From Prevotella sp. UBA3757 (lineage in GTDB: Bacteria; Bacteroidota; Bacteroidia; Bacteroidales; Bacteroidaceae): a stretch of 18,546 nucleotides of DNA. Position 1 is the first letter of the stretch, and each line of letters begins with the position of its first letter. The notes under the pieces were generated by a model that did not search any database, was not told the DNA's origin, and saw only the letters and a program-made list of their open reading frames with translations. The translations under genes and the position numbers were made by a program. Positions 7,535 to 14,802 of the stretch are shown in pieces. The stretch spans positions 1 to 18,546 of the forward strand of contig DFGF01000165.1 of assembly GCA_002371715.1 (NCBI GenBank), read 5' to 3'.

Positions 7535-8227
7535 ATGCAGATAATGAGGAAATTTTTTTTAGTATATGGCATAGCGTACGTGATACTACTGCTGGTGGTG
7601 TTGACATTACTATATGAATATCCGAAGCTCGAGCTTCACCTGCTGCTGAACTCCTATCATACCAGGCTGCAGGACATGTTCTTTACCTATTACTCCATGA
7701 TAGCGGAAGGACCCATCTACGCACTGGGACTGCTTCCACTGTTCTGGAAGCAATTGAGGCTGACGCTGTTCTTTGGCATCAGCGAACTGTCGGGCGGAGC
7801 CATACTGCAGGTGCTGAAACACCTGTTCAGCATGCCGCGCCCAGCCAGCGCATTCGAGAACTGCCCGGACATGGTTCTGCCCGTGGTGGAAGGCATCAGC
7901 ATGCACCACAGCAATTCGTTCCCCTCCGGCCATGCCTCTACGTTCTTTGTCTTCTGCACGTGCGTGGCCCTCTACCTGACATTCCGCCGCCAGTCCAGCG
8001 TCAAGCATGTCAGGCCCAGGACCGTCGTGCTGCTGAACGCCTCGCTCTTGTGGCTGTTGATACTGGCCACGCTGGGAGCCTACTCGCGCGTCTACCTATC
8101 GCAACACTTCCTGAGCGACGTCTGCGTGGGCAGCATCATCGGCTTTGTAACCCCGTGCCTCGTGTTCTACTTCGGCAAAAACAAGTTCCTGAAGCCAGAC
8201 CAAACGCATTATAAGGAATTGGAATAA
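7535..8227 (+). CDS. PAP2-family membrane phosphatase
   Basis: A 230-residue integral membrane protein of the phosphatidic acid phosphatase type 2 superfamily, which removes phosphate from lipid phosphates such as undecaprenyl pyrophosphate, phosphatidylglycerol phosphate or lipid A. All three signature motifs are present: KHLFSMPRP (95-103, K-x6-RP), FPSGHAS (129-135), and SRVYLSQHFLSD (184-195, SR-x5-H-x3-D), which include the catalytic histidines. Hydrophobic segments lie at about 5-27, 60-90, 133-150, 165-182 and 197-215, so five or six membrane passes are likely. The start could be ATG 7535 or ATG 7544 (three residues later); both lie just after the promoter. The exact lipid substrate cannot be read from sequence. 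The gene appears to be transcribed alone, bounded by its own promoter and a terminator. Confidence 0.88.
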   Translation: MQIMRKFFLVYGIAYVILLLVVLTLLYEYPKLELHLLLNSYHTRLQDMFFTYYSMIAEGPIYALGLLPLFWKQLRLTLFFGISELSGGAILQVLKHLFSMPRPASAFENCPDMVLPVVEGISMHHSNSFPSGHASTFFVFCTCVALYLTFRRQSSVKHVRPRTVVLLNASLLWLLILATLGAYSRVYLSQHFLSDVCVGSIIGFVTPCLVFYFGKNKFLKPDQTHYKELE

Positions 8228-8229
8228 TA

Positions 8230-8280
8230 GGGATTATCCGAACGAGTCGAAGGGATTATCCGAACGAGCCGAAGGGATTA
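8230..8280. repeat. 22-bp tandem repeat, about 2.3 copies
   Basis: GGGATTATCCGAACGAGTCGAA (8230-8251) is followed by a copy with one difference (GCC for GTC, 8252-8273) and a 7-base partial copy (8274-8280). It begins two bases after the PAP2 stop codon. The single T/C difference lies in the AACGAGTCGAA part. No clear function; it sits between the gene end and the terminator. Confidence 0.85.
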
Positions 8281-8330
8281 GAAGAATTCTAACCGGCATA
8301 GCTTAACAGACATCATCTCTGTTTACTGCC

Positions 8331-8367
8331 AGCCCCGTCGTCACAAGGACAGGACGACGGGGCTTTT
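8331..8367 (+). terminator. Strong intrinsic terminator after the PAP2 gene
   Basis: AGCCCCGTCGTC (8331-8342) pairs perfectly with GACGACGGGGCT (8353-8364) around a 10-base loop, followed by TTTT (8364-8367). The 12-bp GC-rich stem is the strongest hairpin I see in the window. A weaker stem (AACAGA/TCTGTT, about 8304-8322) lies just upstream. Confidence 0.85.
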
Positions 8368-8405
8368 ACACGCTTGAAAACAATAAAAGTTAAATAATCG
8401 CGGCG

Positions 8406-8427
8406 TTTATTGCATAGAAGCAATAAA
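8406..8427. promoter_or_regulatory. Perfect inverted repeat inside the promoter (possible operator)
   Basis: TTTATTGC (8406-8413) and GCAATAAA (8420-8427) form an 8-bp perfect inverted repeat with a 6-base spacer. It overlaps the -33 TTG (8410-8412) and fills most of the spacer before the -7 box (8433-8440). This is where a dimeric repressor could block RNA polymerase. A 10-bp palindrome, CATTCGAATG (8446-8455), lies just before the start codon. Confidence 0.4.
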
Positions 8428-8440
8428 ATTGCTATATTTG
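8410..8440 (+). promoter_or_regulatory. Promoter of the AAA-ATPase/PD-(D/E)XK gene
   Basis: TTG at 8410-8412 (ATTG in place of TTTG) and TATATTTG at 8433-8440 with a 20-base spacer fit the Bacteroidetes pattern. The expected start site is near 8447, leaving a leader of about 16 bases before the ATG at 8463. Confidence 0.65.
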
Positions 8441-8462
8441 CATCGCATTCGAATGATATGAT

Positions 8463-10067
8463 ATGGCAGCAAAGAGAAAATACCCTGTAGGCATCCAGAG
8501 CTTTGAAAGCATCCGGCAGGATGGCTACTTGTATGTAGATAAGACTCCACTCATCTACAAGATGATTACGGAGGGGAAGCCCTACTTCCTCAGCCGGCCC
8601 CGCCGTTTCGGCAAGTCGCTGCTCATCTCCACGCTTCAGGCCGTCTTCGAAGGCCGACGCGAGCTGTTTGAGGCGTTCACCACCGACTACGGCATAGAGC
8701 AGCCGCAACTCTACATTGCCACCACCGACTGGAAATGGGAGAAACACCCCGTGCTGCGGTTCGACTTCAGCGCGGGCGACCTAACGACTATCGAGCAGCT
8801 GGACGAACTCATAGATGCGACTCTGAGTAGCTATGAGAAACAGTACGGCATCACGCTGTCCTCACCGGGCGCCAACATACGTATGGTGAACCTGATGCGC
8901 ACACTGCACCAGCAGACGGGCAAGCGCGTGGTGGTGCTCTGCGACGAGTACGACAACTTTATACTCCACTCCCTTGGTGACAGCGAGAAGGTGGCCCAAG
9001 CACGTTCGCGGTTCCAGAACGTGTTCGGTCCGCTGAAGGCCGAGGACGACCACCTGCAGTTTGCCTTCATCACCGGCATCTCGAAATTCTCGCAGATGGA
9101 CATCTTTAGCAAACTTAACAACCTGAAGAACATCTCCATGCGCAATGACTATGCCAGCATCTGCGGCGTGTCGGAAGAAGAACTGACCACACAACTACGC
9201 CAGGACATAGAGCTGATGGCCCAGCGCAACGACACAACTTATGAAGATATGTTCGCACGCATGAAGGCCCGCTACGACGGCTATCACTTCAGCAGCAAGA
9301 TGCAGGACATCTATAACCCCTTCAGCCTGTTCAACGCTTTGGACTCTGGTAAACTGGCCGACTATTGGTTCGACCGGGGCACCAGCGGTGCACTCATCAA
9401 CCTGCTGGCGCAGCTGCCACCTGTGGACACAACAGCCATCGAGTCGGAGACCTTTGAGAGCACCATGTTCGACCTGCCCTTCGAGAGTTATGACGACCCG
9501 CTGCCCATCCTTTACCAGAGCGGCTATCTGACCCTGAAGAGCTATGACACGGAGTTCGACGACTTCCGTCTGGGACTCCCTAATCAGGAGGTGCGCCAGG
9601 GCTTTGCACAATGCCTCTACCAGCACGTGGCCGCCAAATGGGGCACTAGTCAGCGCAATGGTCTCTACAGGGCCTGGAGCCAGTTCCGACGCAACTACGA
9701 TCTCGATACCTTCATCGAATCGTTCAAGGCATTCTTCGCCAGCATACCCTACCAGTGGGAGCAGGACAATAAGAACGAGCACTATTACCACGCACTGCTA
9801 TACACACTGCTCACCAGCTTCGGTGCCGACATCCGCGCCGAGGAGCCAACAGCAAAGGGACATGCCGACCTGACGCTGCTCATGCCCAAAGGCATCTACG
9901 TGATGGAAATCAAATACGAGCACACCGCCGACGAGGCCCTGGCCCAGATAGACCAGAAAGGTTATGCCGAGAAATACCGCCTCGACGGTCGCCCCGTCAC
10001 AAAGATTGGCATCAGCTTCTCGTCCAAGGAGCGCAATATCACCGAGTGGAAGACCGCACCGCTTTAG
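8463..10067 (+). CDS. AAA-ATPase-like / PD-(D/E)XK nuclease superfamily protein
   Basis: A 534-residue cytoplasmic protein with the two-domain layout AAA-ATPase_like then PDDEXK_9. This family occurs in many paralogous copies in Bacteroidetes and its function is unproven. N-terminal features: PVGIQSFESIR..GYLYVDKT (8-28), Walker A-like SRPRRFGKS (44-52), and a Walker B-like VVVLCDEYD (156-164). The C-terminal nuclease-fold core shows GHADL (466-470, Asp469) and MEIKY (481-485, Glu482 and Lys484), so the D...ExK triad is present. Length and both ends look complete. The stop lies 11 bases before the first deoxynucleoside kinase ATG, so read-through transcription into the kinases is likely. It could act on DNA or be a mobile-element-related factor; neither can be decided here. 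Confidence 0.85.
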   Translation: MAAKRKYPVGIQSFESIRQDGYLYVDKTPLIYKMITEGKPYFLSRPRRFGKSLLISTLQAVFEGRRELFEAFTTDYGIEQPQLYIATTDWKWEKHPVLRFDFSAGDLTTIEQLDELIDATLSSYEKQYGITLSSPGANIRMVNLMRTLHQQTGKRVVVLCDEYDNFILHSLGDSEKVAQARSRFQNVFGPLKAEDDHLQFAFITGISKFSQMDIFSKLNNLKNISMRNDYASICGVSEEELTTQLRQDIELMAQRNDTTYEDMFARMKARYDGYHFSSKMQDIYNPFSLFNALDSGKLADYWFDRGTSGALINLLAQLPPVDTTAIESETFESTMFDLPFESYDDPLPILYQSGYLTLKSYDTEFDDFRLGLPNQEVRQGFAQCLYQHVAAKWGTSQRNGLYRAWSQFRRNYDLDTFIESFKAFFASIPYQWEQDNKNEHYYHALLYTLLTSFGADIRAEEPTAKGHADLTLLMPKGIYVMEIKYEHTADEALAQIDQKGYAEKYRLDGRPVTKIGISFSSKERNITEWKTAPL

Positions 10068-10078
10068 CTGTTGAAACC

Positions 10079-10711
10079 ATGTATATAGCCGTAGCAGGAA
10101 ACATAGGGAGCGGGAAGTCGACGCTGACCAGGCTGCTGGCCCGCCATTATGGCTGGGAGGCACGGTTCGAGGCCGTCGACCATAACCCGTATCTGGACGA
10201 CTACTACCGCGACATAGAGCGGTGGGCGTTCAATCTGGAGGTATACTTCCTGAAGGAGCGGTTCCGCGACCTGATAAGCATTGCACATGCCGACCATACG
10301 GTCATCCAGGACCGCACCATCTACGAGGGCGTCTACGTGTTTATGGAGAACAACCACGCCATGGGCCAGCTGTCCGACCGCGACTACGAGACGTACATGG
10401 AACTGTTCCGCCAGATGCTATCGGTGGTCAAGCAGCCCGACCTGATGATTTACCTGCGCGCCTCGGTGCCCCACCTGGTGGGCAACATCCAGAAGCGGGG
10501 CCGCGACTACGAACAGCAGATGCAGCTGGACTATCTGGAGAACCTGAACCGCCGCTACGACGACTTTATATATAATAGGTATACGGGGCGCGTGATGACC
10601 ATCGACAAGGATGGCCTGGACTTTTTGGGCAATGCCAAGGACCTGGGACTGATCATTGACCGCATAGACCGGGAACTCTTCGGACTGTTTACATTGAACG
10701 TTGAACATTGA
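10079..10711 (+). CDS. Deoxynucleoside kinase, first of a tandem pair
   Basis: A 210-residue enzyme of the dCK/dGK-type deoxynucleoside kinase family, which phosphorylates deoxynucleosides with ATP in nucleotide salvage. P-loop GNIGSGKST (7-15); substrate-side FEAVDHNPYL (30-39) with Glu31 in the place of the catalytic base; DRT (78-80) where the family has DRS or ERS; LID region KRGRDYEQ (139-146). ATG 10079 was chosen over an earlier in-frame start at 10046 because the earlier one overlaps the upstream gene and the family begins at MYIAVAGNIG. The last residues (LNVEH) and the TGA stop are encoded by 7-bp repeats that continue downstream. About 60% identical to the next kinase over the first 160 residues by my count (96/160), without gaps. 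Substrate (dA, dG or dC) cannot be read with confidence. Confidence 0.9.
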   Translation: MYIAVAGNIGSGKSTLTRLLARHYGWEARFEAVDHNPYLDDYYRDIERWAFNLEVYFLKERFRDLISIAHADHTVIQDRTIYEGVYVFMENNHAMGQLSDRDYETYMELFRQMLSVVKQPDLMIYLRASVPHLVGNIQKRGRDYEQQMQLDYLENLNRRYDDFIYNRYTGRVMTIDKDGLDFLGNAKDLGLIIDRIDRELFGLFTLNVEH

Positions 10712-10742
10712 AAATTGAAAATTGAAAATTGAAAATTGAAAA
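10694..10742 (+). repeat. Heptad repeat array spanning the first kinase's stop codon
   Basis: Seven 7-base units: TTGAACG (10694), TTGAACA (10701), then five TTGAAAA units (10708-10742). The kinase stop codon TGA at 10709-10711 is the TGA inside the third unit. The units before it encode the last residues of the kinase. Confidence 0.85.
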
Positions 10743-10768
10743 ATATGATTACCATGCTGCGGTAGCAA

Positions 10769-10819
10769 ACTCTACACTCTCAACTCTACACTATAAACTC
10801 TAAACTCTACACTCTACAA
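10769..10819 (-). repeat. Heptad repeat array in reverse orientation before the second kinase
   Basis: Read on the minus strand, this stretch is built of 7-base units: TGTAGAG (three or more copies), TTTAGAG, TTTATAG and TTGAGAG. It faces the TTGAAAA array across about 26 bases. The spacer contains TACC-N7-GGTA and the 11-mer GCGGTAGCAAA (10759-10769, the complement of TTTGCTACCGC). The array ends five bases before the second kinase's ATG, so no standard promoter fits there. Confidence 0.75.
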
Positions 10820-10823
10820 TAAT

Positions 10824-11436
10824 ATGCACATAGCAATAGCTGGAAACATAGGCAGTGGCAAGACCACGCTGACCAAACTGCTGGCCCACCGCTACGGATG
10901 GACGCCGAGATTCGAACCCGTGGACGACAATCCCTATCTGGCCGACTTTTATGCCGACATGCCCCGATGGTCGTTCAACCTGCAGATATACTTCCTGAAC
11001 AAGCGCTTCAAGGAGGTCGTCGAGATATCGAAGTCGACGGACACCATCATCCAGGACCGCACCATCTTCGAGGATGCCCGCATCTTCGCTCCAAACCTGC
11101 ACGGCCAGGGCATGATGTCGGACCGTGACTTCCGGAACTACAGCGACCTGTTCGACCTGATGATGTCGCTGGTGAAGTTGCCCGACCTCATGATTTACAT
11201 CCGCGCCAGCATACCCACACTCGTAGCCCAGATTCAGAAGCGCGGACGCGATTACGAACAGACCATGCGACTGGACTACCTGCAGGGACTGGAGAAGCGC
11301 TACGAGGAATGGATAGCCACGTATCGCGGGCCACTCATCATCGTCGATGGCGACAAGTGCAAGTTTGGAGACAAAGCCGAGGACCTGAAGCAGGTGACGG
11401 ACATGATTGACGCCAAACTCTACGGACTCTTTCCCA

Positions 11437-11447
<11 letters not shown>
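10824..11447 (+). CDS. Deoxynucleoside kinase, second of a tandem pair
   Basis: A 207-residue paralogue of the kinase just upstream. P-loop GNIGSGKTT (7-15), FEPVDDNPYL (30-39), IQDRTIFED (76-84) and LID KRGRDYEQ (139-146) are all intact, so it should be an active deoxynucleoside kinase. Differences from its neighbour cluster at 61-70, 81-90 and after 160, regions that may set substrate choice or dimer contacts. No promoter of its own is seen: the 5' flank is a heptad repeat array. Expression probably depends on transcription from the upstream gene. In Lactobacillus acidophilus, tandem kinase genes of this family encode subunits that form heterodimers with different substrate preferences; a similar arrangement is a reasonable inference here. 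The final codons (M-E-S, stop) again fall in heptad repeat units. Confidence 0.9.
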
Positions 11448-11508
<61 letters not shown>

Positions 11509-11516
11509 AGGGGGCT

Positions 11517-12206
11517 TTAGCGGCGACGGCGCTTTGAACGGGACTTTGCCTTGGAACGATAGCGCACCTTTGCAGCCTTCAGCACCCTACCCCTGGGCTT
11601 ATGCTTTGCCCTGACCTTCGACTGCTTGCGGACAGAGGGCACGCTCTTGCTGCGCCACGTCACCTGTTCGCGCGCCGTATAATAAGGTGCATCGTCGGTG
11701 GGGTTGCGCTCGCAGTACTTCAGTATGCTATAGTAGTCGACGTTGCGCTTCGAGTGGTTGTCGTAGAACCAGACGTCGACCGTCTGCTTGGCGGTAGCAA
11801 TCATGACGATGTCGCGGTCGAACCCCACATACCAACGGGCAAAGGCATGGCCACGGACGGTAGACTCCCACGTCGGGTCACCATAGTGGTGGCGCATCCA
11901 CTTCATCATGCGGCGGTAGTCGTCGCGCAGGGTGCGCCCCTGCTGGTAACGCGTAGAGAGCAGCAGGGAGTTGAGCGACGACGTGTCGCGACTGCTGTTG
12001 AGGTTGACCCATACGTCCAGGCCCGAAATGCGCCCCGAGAGACTGTTGGCGTCCTCCTGCTGCATGCCCTTCTGGCTCAGCTGCTCCATCATCTCAGAGG
12101 GCGACAGTGACAGAGACAAATCCAAAAAACGCGTATGATCGTCGGCCACGACAGCCGGGCAAAGAGCCAGGAGAAGCCCCACCAGACAGAGATATTTCCT
12201 AATCAT
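11517..12206 (-). CDS. Secreted protein with a very basic C-terminal tail
   Basis: A 229-residue protein starting MIRKYLCLVGLLLALCPAVVA: basic start, hydrophobic core and an AVVA cleavage site, so a signal peptide of about 21 residues. The body (22-180) is a mixed fold with WVNLNSSRDTSS, RMMKWMRHHYGDPTWES and AFARWYVGFDRDIVMIATAKQTVDVWFYDN; I do not recognise the family. The last 45 residues hold 22 Lys/Arg and no Asp or Glu, ending in KRRRR, like a histone-H1-type tail. The ATG at 12206 was chosen because it opens the signal peptide and lies 31 bases inside a perfect promoter; frames starting farther upstream would be cytoplasmic. A periplasmic or surface role with binding to acidic polymers (DNA, lipopolysaccharide, teichoic-like glycans) is a guess. 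Confidence 0.75.
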   Translation of the reverse strand: MIRKYLCLVGLLLALCPAVVADDHTRFLDLSLSLSPSEMMEQLSQKGMQQEDANSLSGRISGLDVWVNLNSSRDTSSLNSLLLSTRYQQGRTLRDDYRRMMKWMRHHYGDPTWESTVRGHAFARWYVGFDRDIVMIATAKQTVDVWFYDNHSKRNVDYYSILKYCERNPTDDAPYYTAREQVTWRSKSVPSVRKQSKVRAKHKPRGRVLKAAKVRYRSKAKSRSKRRRR

Positions 12207-12236
12207 AATAATGTACTTTGACTTGATATTTCCCCA

Positions 12237-12268
12237 CAAAGGTAATAAAATTCTGCCACAACGGCAAA
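12237..12268 (-). promoter_or_regulatory. Promoter of the basic-tail secreted protein
   Basis: On the minus strand, TTTG (12268-12265), exactly 20 bases, then TACCTTTG (12244-12237): a full consensus match, identical in both boxes and spacing to the PAP2 promoter. It is divergent from the sensor-phosphatase promoter, and the two -7 boxes are about 63 bases apart. Confidence 0.75.
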
Positions 12269-12307
12269 AAAATAGGCAAAAAAGAAGCGTATTCCCAATA
12301 AAAGTCG

Positions 12308-12315
12308 TATCTTTG
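12308..12315 (+). promoter_or_regulatory. -7 box of the sensor-phosphatase gene
   Basis: TATCTTTG fits TAnnTTTG and lies 25 bases before the ATG at 12341. No TTTG or TTG is found at 19-21 bases upstream, so either the -33 box is weak or an activator is needed. Confidence 0.5.
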
Positions 12316-12340
12316 CACGGAATAATGCACTTAGAACACG

Positions 12341-14722
12341 ATGAAACTGCCTAAGATACTCCATCCGAAGCACACCATTGCCAAGCGACTGACCTGGCGC
12401 GTGGTGGGTACGACAACGCTCGTCATGCTGCTCATCTCGGTGTTGGTATTCGGCATTTTCTGGATCATGATTTCGACGGGCTTCAGCCTGTACTACCAGA
12501 AGTCCTCGAAGATATATAACGAGCGCATCAATAACATCTTCTCGCAGGTCGAGGTAGCCATCTCCAACAATATGCCCGAGGCCGAGCACAACATGAGCGA
12601 AGGCACGAACCACTTCCAGGCCGTCGAGACACTGCTGGCCCTCAACCCCACCATCATGGGGTCGGCACTGGCCTACAATCCCGACTACGAACCGAAACGC
12701 GGCGTGGCCTTCGCCCCATATGCCTGGCGCGACTCGACCGGCATCCACACCAAGCAACTCAACACCGAGGACTACGACTACCTGCACCAGCCCTGGTACA
12801 CCCAACCCGTAGAGGAAGGCAAGAGCACGTGGTCGGAGCCATACATCGACAAGGGCGGCGGCGAGGTGATGATGATTACCTACTCGCAGCCCATGCTCAA
12901 CAACCGGGGCGAGATTTACGCCATACTGACCGCCGACCTGGCTCTGGACTGGCTGTCGGAACTGATGCGCGAAATGGACGTCACCAACCGCAAGGACTTC
13001 CTGCTGGACGACGAGAGCGAGTTCTACAGCTTCATCGTCACCCGCCAGGGCAACATCGTGGCCCATCCCGACAAGCGCCTGCTGATGGAGAAGACGCTGG
13101 CCGACATCCTGAGGCAGTCGGGCGACAGCAGCAATGCTGAAAACCGGGCCAAGACCATCCTGTCGCAAGACAACGGACTGACCTTTGCCGGACAGGGTCT
13201 GAACAACGCCATCATGCTCTACTACACCCAGATAGAGCGTACGGGCTGGATGGTCGTCAACGTGCTGCCCCTGAACAACATCCTGGAACCCGCCAACTAC
13301 ATTGCCATCTCCTTCTTTGTCCTCATGTTCGTAGGCCTGGTGTTCATCAGCTTCGTCTGCTGGCGCAGCATCCGGCGCATCACCCGCCCCATCAGCCAGT
13401 TTGCCGACTCGGCAGACGAGATAGCCTCCGGCAACTTTGCCGCCGAACTGCCCCGCATCCGGACCAAGGACGAGATGCTCAGGCTGCACGACTCGTTCGA
13501 GACCATGCAGAAGTCGCTCATCAAGCAGATAGAGGAAACCAAGCTGGCCAACGAGGCCAAAGGCCGCATAGAGAGCGAACTGAGCATTGCCCACGACATC
13601 CAGAAGGCCATGCTGCCCAAGACGTTCCCACCCTACCCCGAGCGCGACGACGTCGACATCTACGGACAGCAGCAGCCCGCCAAGGAGGTGGGCGGCGACC
13701 TCTACAGCTTCTACATCCGCGACGAGAAGCTCTTCTTCTCGATAGGCGACGTCTCGGGCAAGGGTGTGCCGGCATCGCTGGTCATGGCCGTCACCCAGAC
13801 GCTGTTCCGCACCATCAGCCGCCGCGAGTCGCAGCCCGACCGCATCATGACGGCCATCAACAACGCACTGAACGACCACAACGAGTCGAGCATGTTCGTC
13901 ACGCTGTTCATTGGCGTGCTGGACCTGCCGACAGGACGCCTGCGCTACTGCAACGGTGCCCACAACGCACCCGTCATCATCGGCATGGAACCCAGGCTGC
14001 TACCCTGCACGTCGAACGTGCCCTTAGGCATTGAGAGGGACTGGAAGTTCGACCTCCAGGAAACAGTCCTGACACCCGGCACCTGCATCTTCCTCTACAC
14101 CGACGGACTGACCGAGGCCGAAAATGCCTGCCACGACCAGTTTATGGAGGAGCGCATGATTGCCACGGCCAGCGAGGCCATGCGCCAGCCCCAACCACTC
14201 ATAAAACAAATGACCGACGCCGTCCACCAGTTCGTGGGCGACGCAGAACAAAGCGACGATATGACTATGCTTGCTATTCAGTACACTAAACCTCAGGAGA
14301 AGAACGTGAAGCTGCAGCGCAGCATCACACTGAACAACAACATTGACGAAGTGCCGCAACTGGCCACCTTCATCGACGAGGTCTGCGAAGCCGTAGGCCT
14401 CGACATGAGTACCACCATGAGCATCAACCTGGCTCTGGAAGAAGCGGTGGTGAATGTCATGACGTATGCCTACCCACAGGAGACGACGGGCAACGTCGAC
14501 ATAGAAGCCATGGCCAACGACGAGCGGCTGAAGTTCACCATCAGCGACTGGGGCACACCCTTCGACCCCACAGCCCAGAAGGAAGTGGACACGACGCTCT
14601 CGGCAGAAGAACGCCCCATCGGCGGACTGGGCATCCACCTGGTGCGGCACATCATGGACAGCATAAACTACGAGCGGACGGACGGCAAGAACGTCCTGAC
14701 GCTCAGGAAAAAGCTCATTTAA
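12341..14722 (+). CDS. Membrane sensor: dCache-HAMP-SpoIIE phosphatase fused to an RsbW-like kinase
   Basis: A 793-residue inner-membrane protein. TM1 at about 24-48, an extracytoplasmic dCache-like sensor at 50-315 (PWYTQP, WSEPYID, MMITYSQPM, ADLALDWL), TM2 at 320-342, HAMP at 343-395, then a coiled linker. The SpoIIE/RsbU PP2C phosphatase (about 435-648) keeps its metal-site motifs: GGD (451-453), GDVSGKG (469-475), GAHN (539-542), YTDGLTE (586-592), SDDM (638-641). The C-terminus (660-793) is an RsbW/SpoIIAB-type ATPase: LALEEAVVNV (N box, 697-706), DWGTPFD (736-742), GGLGIHLV (761-768). Such proteins regulate by dephosphorylating a STAS-domain antagonist, which a RsbW-like kinase phosphorylates. 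Here both opposing activities would be in one chain. No STAS protein or sigma factor is in the window. Architecture is certain in outline; the ligand and partner are unknown. Confidence 0.9.
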   Translation: MKLPKILHPKHTIAKRLTWRVVGTTTLVMLLISVLVFGIFWIMISTGFSLYYQKSSKIYNERINNIFSQVEVAISNNMPEAEHNMSEGTNHFQAVETLLALNPTIMGSALAYNPDYEPKRGVAFAPYAWRDSTGIHTKQLNTEDYDYLHQPWYTQPVEEGKSTWSEPYIDKGGGEVMMITYSQPMLNNRGEIYAILTADLALDWLSELMREMDVTNRKDFLLDDESEFYSFIVTRQGNIVAHPDKRLLMEKTLADILRQSGDSSNAENRAKTILSQDNGLTFAGQGLNNAIMLYYTQIERTGWMVVNVLPLNNILEPANYIAISFFVLMFVGLVFISFVCWRSIRRITRPISQFADSADEIASGNFAAELPRIRTKDEMLRLHDSFETMQKSLIKQIEETKLANEAKGRIESELSIAHDIQKAMLPKTFPPYPERDDVDIYGQQQPAKEVGGDLYSFYIRDEKLFFSIGDVSGKGVPASLVMAVTQTLFRTISRRESQPDRIMTAINNALNDHNESSMFVTLFIGVLDLPTGRLRYCNGAHNAPVIIGMEPRLLPCTSNVPLGIERDWKFDLQETVLTPGTCIFLYTDGLTEAENACHDQFMEERMIATASEAMRQPQPLIKQMTDAVHQFVGDAEQSDDMTMLAIQYTKPQEKNVKLQRSITLNNNIDEVPQLATFIDEVCEAVGLDMSTTMSINLALEEAVVNVMTYAYPQETTGNVDIEAMANDERLKFTISDWGTPFDPTAQKEVDTTLSAEERPIGGLGIHLVRHIMDSINYERTDGKNVLTLRKKLI

Positions 14723-14777
14723 GGGCTATTTAAAGTTTTTTAACTGCCACAACGAGACCATAGTCTGAGTTTTTTAA

Positions 14778-14785
14778 TAAATTTG
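14778..14785 (+). promoter_or_regulatory. -7 box of the ABC exporter/lipoprotein operon
   Basis: TAAATTTG fits TAnnTTTG and lies 17 bases before the ATG at 14803. The expected -33 position (14754-14757) reads GAGA, so the -33 box is not recognisable. The region just upstream (14723-14777) contains only short weak hairpins with T-runs, such as AGAC-CATA-GTCT followed by TTTTTT. Confidence 0.45.
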
Positions 14786-14802
14786 CAAGTCTAAAGAAAG
14801 AG

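Noticed and set aside
8463..10067. Anti-phage defence system
   Set aside because: An ATPase/nuclease fold alone is not enough: this family is abundant and unassigned, and neighbouring genes are nucleotide-salvage kinases with no typical defence partners.
12203..13963. Long minus-strand open frame opposite the sensor-phosphatase
   Set aside because: Same shadow effect. It covers the real phosphatase domains in antisense and would swallow the divergent promoters, with no motif of its own.
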